From assembly GCA_913057765.1 (NCBI GenBank), contig CAJXPH010000182.1, forward strand, positions 1 through 5,746: a stretch of 5,746 bases of DNA, written 5' to 3'. The translations under genes were made by a program, and so were the position numbers. The notes under the pieces are model-generated. The model was not told where the DNA came from, did no database searches, and was given only the letters and a program-made list of their open reading frames with translations. Within the stretch, counting starts at the first letter, position 1; the number at the start of each line of letters is the position of its first letter. Positions 1-5,698 of this stretch are shown here, piece after piece. The DNA comes from an uncultured Campylobacteraceae bacterium (GTDB lineage Bacteria > Campylobacterota > Campylobacteria > Campylobacterales > Arcobacteraceae).

Positions 1-43
1 ACTATCCTCTTCGTCGGCAGCGTCAGATGTGTATAAGAGACAG
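1..43 (+). other. Illumina Nextera adapter (read 1 / i5 side), not genomic
   Basis: Bases 11-24 match the Nextera i5-side primer segment and 25-43 match the 19-base transposon mosaic end finishing in AGAGACAG. The eight bases before them, 3-10 (TATCCTCT), match the standard Nextera i5 index 503, and 1-2 (AC) fit the end of the P5 arm. This is library sequence left in the assembly. It supplies a false GTG start at 29 and the peptide MYKRQ fused to the first gene. Genomic DNA starts at 44. Confidence 0.98.
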
Positions 44-670
44 GTTTTAGGAAAGTCAACTTTATTTAAAAGCGGAAGAATAAATAAAAGATTATCCACA
101 AAAATAGATTTAAATAGAATTAGTGAAGATACAAACTACACTTATAATGTTGATAAAAAACTTGATACTAAAGATGCTTATGGTTGGGCAAAAAATGTAA
201 AATATTCTAATGAATTTTATGAGACAGGCCCTTTATCTAGGGCATTGGTTCAAAGTAGAAAATTTATAAAAGAAATACATAAAGAACATAAAGACTCTGT
301 ATTTACACGTGTTATTTCAAGAATGGATGAATTAGCGCGCCTTTTATACATGACAAAAGAATTAATAAAACAAGTAGATATTAGTGAAGAATCATTTATA
401 AAGCCTGAAGTTTCATTAAGTGAAATAGATGAAGGAAAAGGTGTTGGTGTCGTTGAAGCTTGTAGGGGATCTTTATTACATGAGGTATCTATTAAAGAGG
501 GAAAAATAGAAAATTATAATGTAATTACTCCAACTGTTTGGAATCTAGGTCCTGGAGACAAAGATCTAAACTCAATTGCACAAAAAGCAATTATAGGTAA
601 TACATCAATAGAAAAAGCGAAGATAATTTTACGTAGTTTTGATGTATGTTCTGTTTGTACAACTCATTAA
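44..670 (+). CDS. C-terminal part of a group 2-like [NiFe]-hydrogenase large subunit (HupV/HoxC/HupL type), 5' end missing
   Basis: This is the last 208 residues of a [NiFe]-hydrogenase large subunit; the N-terminal part, including the first metal-binding motif, is lost at the adapter boundary. Visible family marks are ETGPLSRALV (fragment residues 60-69), the active-site arginine segment EACRG (138-142), the following SLLHEVSIKEGKIENYNVITPTVWN stretch split here only as a description of the conserved domain, and the C-terminal Ni-Fe ligand motif DVCSVCTTH (200-208) with Cys202 and Cys205. The stop codon follows His208 directly, so there is no C-terminal peptide for a maturation protease to remove. 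Among known families this is typical of H2-sensing hydrogenases (HoxC, HupV), and is also seen in some energy-converting types. Usual EAPRG and DPCxxC motifs are changed to EACRG and DVCSVC. The protein is clearly distinct from HydB downstream. Whether it is a sensor (group 2b-like) or a cytoplasmic enzyme (group 2d-like) cannot be settled without the missing half and its small-subunit partner, which presumably lies upstream. Confidence 0.88.
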   Translation, partial: VLGKSTLFKSGRINKRLSTKIDLNRISEDTNYTYNVDKKLDTKDAYGWAKNVKYSNEFYETGPLSRALVQSRKFIKEIHKEHKDSVFTRVISRMDELARLLYMTKELIKQVDISEESFIKPEVSLSEIDEGKGVGVVEACRGSLLHEVSIKEGKIENYNVITPTVWNLGPGDKDLNSIAQKAIIGNTSIEKAKIILRSFDVCSVCTTH

Positions 671-877
671 AACGTAAAATATGTATCAATAGGTAACATA
701 AGATAGAAAATAAATATATTTTTTCTAATTTCTAATTTCTTTCAAAAGTAAAACTCTTTTTACCAAAAAAACTACAAAAGCCGATATCTAGACATTCTTA
801 AAAAACCTATTTTTATGATGCTATCTTAATGCTACTAAACTCAAAAAACTAGTTTATTATCATAAGTAATACTTAAG

Positions 878-906
878 TTGTGAAAGGTTAATTTTACATT
901 GATAGT
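878..906 (+). promoter_or_regulatory. Possible sigma-70-type promoter of hydABC
   Basis: TTGTGA at 878-883 and GATAGT at 901-906 are separated by 17 bases and match 4 of 6 consensus bases in each box. The DNA around them is very AT-rich, so chance matches are common, and Campylobacterota promoters often lack a recognisable -35 box. If this is right, transcription would start near 913, inside the palindrome at 906-923. Confidence 0.25.
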
Positions 907-923
907 AAATGAATATTCATTTA
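906..923. promoter_or_regulatory. 18-bp perfect palindrome, candidate operator before hydA
   Basis: TAAATGAATATTCATTTA reads the same on both strands with no mismatch. It lies 10 bases upstream of the AAGGAG ribosome binding site (934-939) of hydA and would overlap the transcription start of the proposed promoter. Position and symmetry suit the binding site of a dimeric repressor. It loosely resembles Fur-type AT-rich dyads, and metal-responsive regulation of a Ni-Fe enzyme would make sense, but the regulator is inference only. Confidence 0.4.
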
Positions 924-945
924 GAAAAAAAGTAAGGAGAAGTAT

Positions 946-2187
946 ATGGTTGATTCTCAGGAAATGGTAAAAAAGGTTTTTACCCAAGATTCAGCAAGGG
1001 TTGATACAAATAAAGGTGATGCTTATTATGATGCGCTTTTTGATCAAGCAAAAAGTAGATTAGAAGCATTAAGACAACAACCAGCATTAAAAGATATTGA
1101 TTTAATGGATGTTGTTGAAAGTGAAGGTGTTAACAGAAGAGATTTCATGAAATGGGCAAGTGCTACTACTGCTACGTTAATGTTGCCTCCAATGTTTACA
1201 CCACTTGTTGCCGAAGCCACTGAACTTATGAATAGAGTTCCAGTAATCTGGATTGAATTACAAGATTGTGCTGGTAACTCTGAAGCATTATTAAGATCTT
1301 CAACTCCTACTGTTGATGATTTATTATTTGATGTATTAAGTTTAGAATTCCATGAAACAATTATGGCAGCTTCTGGACATCAAGCAGAAGCTCAACTTGA
1401 AGATGCGATTCATCATTTTAAAGGTAAGTATTTATTATTTGTTGAAGGTGCAATTCCAATGGCTCTAGATGGTGCTTATGGAACAATTGGTGCTTCTGGT
1501 GAAACTTTCCACGAACATTTAATGAGATTATCTTCTGATGCTGCTGCTGTTGTTGCTGTTGGTTCATGTGCAACATATGGTGGTGTTCCAGCTGCTGCTC
1601 CAAATCCAACTGGTGCTGTAGGTGTTATGGATTTAGTTAAAGGTAAACCTGTAATTAATATTCCAGCATGTCCTGCTAACCCTGCAAATATGGTTGGTGT
1701 TGTTTTACACTTTGTATTAACAGGACAAATTCCAGAATTAGACTCTTTATTAAGACCTAAATTTGCATTTGGTTATAGAATCCACGATAACTGTGAACGA
1801 AGAGCGCATTTTGATGCTGGTGAATTCGTAGAAGAGTGGGGTGATGAAGGTGCTAAAAACAACTTCTGTTTATATAAAGTTGGATGTAAAGGTCCTATGA
1901 CATTTAATAACTGTTCTATTATTAGATATAACGATGGAGCCAACTGGCCTGTAGGTGTTGGTCGTGGTTGTATTGGTTGTTCAGAACCTGATTTCTGGGA
2001 TAAGTATGCTTATGAAAGACCAATGGCTGATGCAAATATTAAAGCTCCTACTGGTGGAGTTGAGAAAACAGTTGATGAATTTGGACTAGGATTATTAACA
2101 GCCACTACAATTGGTATTGGTGTGCATGCTGTTGCAAGTGCAGTAGCAGGTAAAAGAACAGTACATAGTGAAGATGGAGAAGAATAA
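946..2187 (+). CDS. hydA: HydA, small subunit of membrane-bound uptake [NiFe]-hydrogenase
   Basis: This 413-residue protein is the electron-transfer subunit of a group 1 uptake hydrogenase, carrying electrons from the Ni-Fe site of HydB to cytochrome b HydC. The start is fixed by AAGGAG at 934-939, six bases before the ATG. A Tat export signal has its twin arginine at 64-65 (NRRDFMKW) and a hydrophobic stretch to about residue 91, preceded by a long 63-residue n-region. Cluster ligands are visible. The proximal set is Cys108, Cys208 (GSCATYGG) and Cys242, the distal set is His280, Cys283, Cys308 and Cys314, and the medial 3Fe-4S set is Cys323, Cys342 and Cys345. The usual fourth proximal Cys (CxxC) is Asn111 in DCAGNSE. 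The extra cysteines of oxygen-tolerant group 1d enzymes are absent (Gly110, and Gly at the second site). A C-terminal hydrophobic helix at about 379-402 anchors it in the membrane. It overlaps hydB by one base (TAATG). Confidence 0.96.
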   Translation: MVDSQEMVKKVFTQDSARVDTNKGDAYYDALFDQAKSRLEALRQQPALKDIDLMDVVESEGVNRRDFMKWASATTATLMLPPMFTPLVAEATELMNRVPVIWIELQDCAGNSEALLRSSTPTVDDLLFDVLSLEFHETIMAASGHQAEAQLEDAIHHFKGKYLLFVEGAIPMALDGAYGTIGASGETFHEHLMRLSSDAAAVVAVGSCATYGGVPAAAPNPTGAVGVMDLVKGKPVINIPACPANPANMVGVVLHFVLTGQIPELDSLLRPKFAFGYRIHDNCERRAHFDAGEFVEEWGDEGAKNNFCLYKVGCKGPMTFNNCSIIRYNDGANWPVGVGRGCIGCSEPDFWDKYAYERPMADANIKAPTGGVEKTVDEFGLGLLTATTIGIGVHAVASAVAGKRTVHSEDGEE

Positions 2188-3923
2188 TGAGTAAACATGT
2201 AGTAATAGATCCAATAACAAGAATCGAAGGACATTTAAGAATTGAAGCAGTAATAAACGACGATAATGTTATTACTGAAGCTTACAGCTCATCAACAATG
2301 TTCAGAGGTATTGAAGAAATTCTAAAAGGTAGAGACCCAAGAGATTGTGGTCTTTTAGCTATGAGAATTTGTGGTGTTTGTACTGGTACTCATTACCAAA
2401 GAAGTATTGAGGCAGTAGAACATGCATTTAATGTAACTATTCCAAAAAATGCAAGACTTGTTAGAAACTTAATGCAAGGTGGTTTATACATTCATGATCA
2501 TATTGTTCATTTCTATCATTTACATGCCTTAGACTGGGTAGATATTACTAAAGCATTAGAAGCTGATCCTAAAGCTGCTGTGGCTGAAGCTCAAAAATGG
2601 GCAAAACTTTCTGGTCAAAGACCATGGAATGCATCTGAAGATGTATTTGCAGAAGTTCAAGCAAGAGTTACTAAGTACGTTAAACAAGGTCGACTTGGTA
2701 TTTTTGGAAATGCTTACTGGGGAAGTAAAGCATATAAGTTAACTCCTGAGCAAAACTTAATTGGACTTTCTCATTATTTAGATGCGCTTGAATTACAAAG
2801 AGAAGTTGCAAAAGCACAAGCAATTTTTGGTGGTAAGAATCCTCATCCACAATCAATTGTAGTTGGTGGTGTAACATGTGTTCAAGATATTAAGAACCCA
2901 GCAAGAGTTGCTGAGTTTAAAGATATCATTCAAAAAGCATTAAAGTTTACAAAACAAGCATATTTACCTGACGTATATATGGCTGGAACTATGTATGCAG
3001 ATGAAGCATTAAATGGAACTGGTGGTGGTTTAGGTAATTATATGTCATTTGGTGATTTTAACTTAGATGATACTCCCTTCTATGAAGCTGCAAAACTATT
3101 CCCAAGTGGTGTAGTTATGAACAAAGATCTATCAAAGGTTTATGAACTTGATCAAACTAAAATTACAGAAGATGTAACACATGCATGGTATGAAGGTACT
3201 ACAAACTTACATCCATATGATGGAGTTACCGCTCCAGAATATACTGGGTTTGGTAAAAAAGAAGATCATATTGCTTATCTTGATACTGATAAAAAATATT
3301 CATGGATTAAATCACCATTGTATGATGATGAAAGAATGGAAGTTGGGCCACTTGCAAGAATGATTGTTGGTGTTGCAAAAGGTGATAAAAAAATCACTAA
3401 ATATGTAACTACATTCCTTAAAAATGGTAATTTACCTATAAAAGTTTTATTCTCAACTGTAGGTAGAACTGCAGCACGTGCAATTGAAACTGAATTAATG
3501 TGTGAAGAAGTAATTACATGGTGTGATGAATTAGCTTCTAATGCAGCACATGGTGATTTATCAACATGGACAGAATTTGATTTTGATACAGTATCAAAAG
3601 ATGCAAAAGGTTATGGTATGGCTGAGGCTCCACGTGGTGGATTAGGTCATTGGATTAAAATCAAAGATGGAAAAGTAGAAAATTATCAAGCAGTTGTTCC
3701 TTCAACATGGAATGCAGCGCCGAAAGATTATAAAGGTAGAATGGGTGCTTATGAAGCTTCTTTAGTAGGAACTAAAGTTGTTAACCCTGATGAGCCTTTA
3801 GAAATTATCAGAACAGTTCATAGTTTTGATCCTTGTATTGCTTGTGCTGTGCATATTGTAGATACAAGAGGAAAAGAATTAGCTGTTTATAAAGTAAACC
3901 CAGTAGGATCTAGCCGTGCCTAA
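2187..3923 (+). CDS. hydB: HydB, large (Ni-Fe catalytic) subunit of uptake hydrogenase
   Basis: This 578-residue protein is the catalytic subunit that splits H2 at the Ni-Fe site, exported together with HydA, whose Tat signal it shares. The N-terminal motif RICGVCTGTH (60-69) gives Cys62 and Cys65, and the C-terminal motif DPCIACAVH (548-556) gives Cys550 and Cys553. Other conserved active-site residues are Glu14 in TRIEGH, proposed in the family for proton transfer, and Arg483 in EAPRG. After His556 there are 22 further residues starting IVDTRGKEL; this is the extension that a HydD/HybD-type protease removes after nickel insertion, so hydD nearby fits. Length matches the usual 570-580 for this family. 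Its ATG shares one base with the hydA stop, implying translational coupling, and its last codons overlap the hydC start. The last codons sit in a locally G+C-rich patch. Confidence 0.97.
   Translation: MSKHVVIDPITRIEGHLRIEAVINDDNVITEAYSSSTMFRGIEEILKGRDPRDCGLLAMRICGVCTGTHYQRSIEAVEHAFNVTIPKNARLVRNLMQGGLYIHDHIVHFYHLHALDWVDITKALEADPKAAVAEAQKWAKLSGQRPWNASEDVFAEVQARVTKYVKQGRLGIFGNAYWGSKAYKLTPEQNLIGLSHYLDALELQREVAKAQAIFGGKNPHPQSIVVGGVTCVQDIKNPARVAEFKDIIQKALKFTKQAYLPDVYMAGTMYADEALNGTGGGLGNYMSFGDFNLDDTPFYEAAKLFPSGVVMNKDLSKVYELDQTKITEDVTHAWYEGTTNLHPYDGVTAPEYTGFGKKEDHIAYLDTDKKYSWIKSPLYDDERMEVGPLARMIVGVAKGDKKITKYVTTFLKNGNLPIKVLFSTVGRTAARAIETELMCEEVITWCDELASNAAHGDLSTWTEFDFDTVSKDAKGYGMAEAPRGGLGHWIKIKDGKVENYQAVVPSTWNAAPKDYKGRMGAYEASLVGTKVVNPDEPLEIIRTVHSFDPCIACAVHIVDTRGKELAVYKVNPVGSSRA
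3905..3908 (+). promoter_or_regulatory. Ribosome binding site deciding the hydC GTG start
   Basis: AGGA at 3905-3908 lies seven bases before GTG at 3916, a normal spacing. The alternative ATG at 3925, just after the hydB stop, would be 16 bases away, which is too far. This favours the GTG start and an 8-base overlap with hydB. Confidence 0.6.
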
Positions 3924-4650
3924 AATGAAACGGGTTGAACGAATGACCCCAATCATGCGAACGATTCACTGGGTGAATGCGCTTTGTATGATTGCTGCGG
4001 TTGCAACCGGGCTATATATTGGTCATCCTTACTATCAAACATTTATTGCAGATCCTGCCGTAGATAAGTATGTGATGGCGTGGAATAGATGGGGACATTT
4101 TATTGTTGCCATTGTATTTGATGTTACAGCAATCTTAATTGGTTATTTATATCTATTTTCTAGATTTGAAAAACCATATAAGAAAATTTTACCAACAAAG
4201 AAAAACTTTATTGAATTTTGTGAAGTATTCTTTAACTTACTTACATTTAATAGAAGAAAGAAGTTTGATTCAAGTCATAGTGATAGTTATAACATTATGT
4301 TTTTTACACTTTTTCATATTCTATTAGTATTTATGTTATTGACTGGTTTACAGTTATATGTTCATGGTTTAGCATCAGGATTAAGTTCTATTGGAGCATG
4401 GTGGCCATCTTTATTACATTTTGCCACTGATTGGACTTTAGAAGTATTTGGTGGAAATATGGGTGTAAGAATTGCACATCATACTGCAATGTATATTTTA
4501 CTAATGTGGGTAATGTCTCATATTTATTATCAAATCTGGAGAACAATTTTCTGGAGAGAGGGTGACATCAATATTGTATTTGGTGGAACTAAATTTGTTA
4601 ACAAAAATATTGTTAATGAAAAAGGTGAAGTTGAAAATCACGGTAAATAG
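3916..4650 (+). CDS. hydC: HydC, di-haem cytochrome b subunit of uptake hydrogenase
   Basis: This 244-residue integral membrane protein anchors the hydrogenase and passes electrons to the menaquinone pool. Four hydrophobic helices are visible at about residues 17-37, 58-81, 127-150 and 187-209. Histidines at 18 (RTIHW), 61 (RWGHF), 188 or 189 (IAHHT) and 202 (VMSHIYY) fall where the family, for example Wolinella HydC, places its four haem ligands. A basic loop rich in Lys and Arg sits between helices 2 and 3. The GTG start at 3916 is chosen from the AGGA at 3905-3908; starting at ATG 3925 would remove only three residues. The first 150 bases or so are richer in G+C than the rest of the gene (45 of 100 bases at 3921-4020, against 22 of 100 at 4201-4300) and use CGG, CGA, CCC and GGG codons that are scarce elsewhere here. 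An intrinsic terminator follows 24 bases after the stop. Confidence 0.94.
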   Translation: MPKMKRVERMTPIMRTIHWVNALCMIAAVATGLYIGHPYYQTFIADPAVDKYVMAWNRWGHFIVAIVFDVTAILIGYLYLFSRFEKPYKKILPTKKNFIEFCEVFFNLLTFNRRKKFDSSHSDSYNIMFFTLFHILLVFMLLTGLQLYVHGLASGLSSIGAWWPSLLHFATDWTLEVFGGNMGVRIAHHTAMYILLMWVMSHIYYQIWRTIFWREGDINIVFGGTKFVNKNIVNEKGEVENHGK

Positions 4651-4673
4651 TTTCCGTATTTTTACTTGAAACT

Positions 4674-4712
4674 AAATAGGCTATGGCTAAAATGTCATAG
4701 TCTATTTTTTTT
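4674..4712 (+). terminator. Rho-independent terminator after hydC
   Basis: A 12-bp stem pairs 4674-4685 with 4696-4707 and contains one G-T wobble. The loop is 10 bases (4686-4695), and a run of eight T ends at 4712, partly inside the stem. On the other strand the stem is followed by only three T, so it acts for + strand transcripts. It marks the end of the hydABC transcript, although hydD follows in the same direction. Confidence 0.88.
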
Positions 4713-4726
4713 ATGAAGATTTAATG

Positions 4727-4751
4727 AAAATAAATAGAGTTTATTTTTTTT
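4727..4751 (+). other. AT-only hairpin with T-run between hydC and hydD
   Basis: AAAATAAA (4727-4734) can pair with TTTATTTT (4740-4747) around a 5-base loop, and T continues to 4751. With no G-C pairs the stem is weak. It might add to termination, or simply reflect AT-rich promoter DNA for hydD. No clear -35/-10 pair could be chosen between 4713 and 4766. Confidence 0.3.
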
Positions 4752-4778
4752 AAGTTTTTAAATATTAGAGGATTTTTT

Positions 4779-5354
4779 ATGAAAAATATTGTAATTGGTG
4801 TTGGTAACGTTTTATTTAAAGATGAAGGTATAGGAATTTATGCCTCAAAATATTTAGATGCAAATTATGAATTTGAAGGTGATTTAGAAATTATTGAAGG
4901 TGGAACATTAGGATTCAAGCTAATGACATTTTTTCAAGAGTATGATAATGTAATTATTTTAGATACTGTATCAATTGAAGATAAGGCAGGTGAAATATTT
5001 AGGCTTCCTTCTGATGTTTTATTAGGTCTTGGAACTTATAGAAAAACTGCGCATGAAGTTGAAATTGTGGAAATGCTTGAAATTTGTTCTGTTTTAGATA
5101 AACATGCAGAAGTTACAATTTTAGGAATTATTCCCAAAGATATAGAGACTGTTGAAATTGGATTAACTCCAGAGATTGAAGATCGATTTGAAGAACTAAT
5201 TTTACAAACTGTAAAAGAAATTGAGAGTATTGGTATCAAAGCTACTAAAAAAGATAATAAAACTATTAAAACAATTGCTCATGAATTAATAGGAAGTTAT
5301 AATGGTGAGCATTTAACAAGAATTCCAAATGAGGAAGATACAACATGGAACTAA
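4779..5354 (+). CDS. hydD: HydD, hydrogenase maturation endopeptidase (HyaD/HybD family, peptidase M52)
   Basis: This 191-residue cytoplasmic protease would clip the C-terminal extension of HydB once nickel is in place. The opening GVGNVLFKDEGIGIYA is the family signature. Glu16, Asp62 (ILDTVS) and His92 (TAHEVEI) match the three metal-binding residues known in E. coli HybD (Glu16, Asp62, His93). The start is supported by AGAGGA at 4767-4772, six bases before ATG. The core ends near residue 150; the remaining 40 or so residues form a polar tail that is not needed for the usual fold of about 160 residues. It is cut off from hydABC by the terminator at 4674-4712, so it probably has its own promoter or depends on read-through. 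Its last 10 bases overlap the next gene, suggesting coupled translation. Confidence 0.93.
   Translation: MKNIVIGVGNVLFKDEGIGIYASKYLDANYEFEGDLEIIEGGTLGFKLMTFFQEYDNVIILDTVSIEDKAGEIFRLPSDVLLGLGTYRKTAHEVEIVEMLEICSVLDKHAEVTILGIIPKDIETVEIGLTPEIEDRFEELILQTVKEIESIGIKATKKDNKTIKTIAHELIGSYNGEHLTRIPNEEDTTWN
5331..5337 (+). promoter_or_regulatory. Ribosome binding site of the gene at 5345
   Basis: GAGGAAG, seven bases before the ATG at 5345 and inside the end of hydD, is a strong Shine-Dalgarno match. It makes a real gene start here credible even though the gene is cut short. Confidence 0.75.
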
Positions 5355-5698
5355 TTTATAAAATTGACTTTTGCTCTACAAATTTTTATTTTAATCATAT
5401 TATTGATGATTTAATTAATGAGGCAAAAGTTAATGCTAAAACTAAAATGTATAGAGGTTTTGTACTAATTATATGCGATGATTCTCAAGAAAATCTAGAA
5501 ACATTTTTTAGTTTATTAGAAAAGAAACTGCCTCTTTCTATTTTCTTAAAAGGGGCATCAGTAATTGAAAGTTTTGATTTTGATGCACATGAAGAATTAG
5601 AAGATAAAGAGGTGAAAGTAAATCTATCACTACTTACAAATGATGAAATTAATAGTATTTTAGAAGAAGACCCAATTGATTTTTCAAATGATGTAAAT
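5345..5698 (+). CDS. N-terminal fragment of a gene after hydD, possibly the HydE maturation factor
   Basis: There are 118 genuine residues starting MELIYKIDFCSTNF; the frame then runs straight into adapter, where it reads LSLIHISEPTRPE, a well-known adapter translation. Coding is supported by a strong ribosome binding site (5331-5337), a 10-base overlap with hydD, and a long open frame with codon use like its neighbours. The fragment looks like a soluble, acidic protein with no signal peptide. A hydrophobic segment, GFVLIICDD (38-46), is followed by a region rich in Leu and Phe (51-68) and then an acidic stretch (75-90). I see no acylphosphatase motif or zinc finger as expected at the start of HypF. 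In Campylobacterota the gene after hydABCD is often called hydE, a hydrogenase assembly protein; the identification here rests on position, not on recognised motifs. Confidence 0.6.

Larger units (their letters stand above)
671..945 (+). other. AT-rich intergenic region upstream of hydA
   Basis: This 275-bp gap contains no convincing reading frame. It holds a short tandem repeat of the 7-mer TTTCTAA (722-741, about 2.7 copies) and a weak 6-bp stem (748-753 with 758-763) that lacks a following T-run. It also has a 10-bp palindrome AAACTAGTTT (846-855), a possible promoter and an 18-bp palindrome close to hydA. No clear terminator for the upstream gene is visible, so some read-through into hydA is possible. 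Confidence 0.6.

Noticed and set aside
722..741. TTTCTAA tandem repeat considered as a regulator array or CRISPR-like repeat
   Set aside because: Fewer than three 7-base copies in AT-rich DNA, no spacers; likely simple-sequence slippage.
748..763. Small stem-loop after the first gene, considered as its terminator
   Set aside because: Only six pairs with one or two G-C, and no T-run follows on either strand in the right place.
1540..1566. GCT/GTT-rich run in hydA that looks like a microsatellite
   Set aside because: It encodes the conserved hydrophobic AAAVVAVGSC strand leading to the proximal-cluster Cys208; codon bias explains it.
1418..1609. Minus-strand frame rich in Gln and His within hydA
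   Set aside because: Antisense shadow of Ala/Val-rich hydA codons (repeated GCT/GTT read in reverse); no ribosome binding site and hydA is certain.
2010..2234. Minus-strand 74-codon frame across the hydA/hydB junction
   Set aside because: Overlaps two certain genes, resembles no protein I know, and the junction itself is an ordinary coupled overlap.
3181..3363. Plus-strand 60-codon frame inside hydB
   Set aside because: Out-of-frame shadow of hydB with Leu/Met/His-rich low-complexity product.
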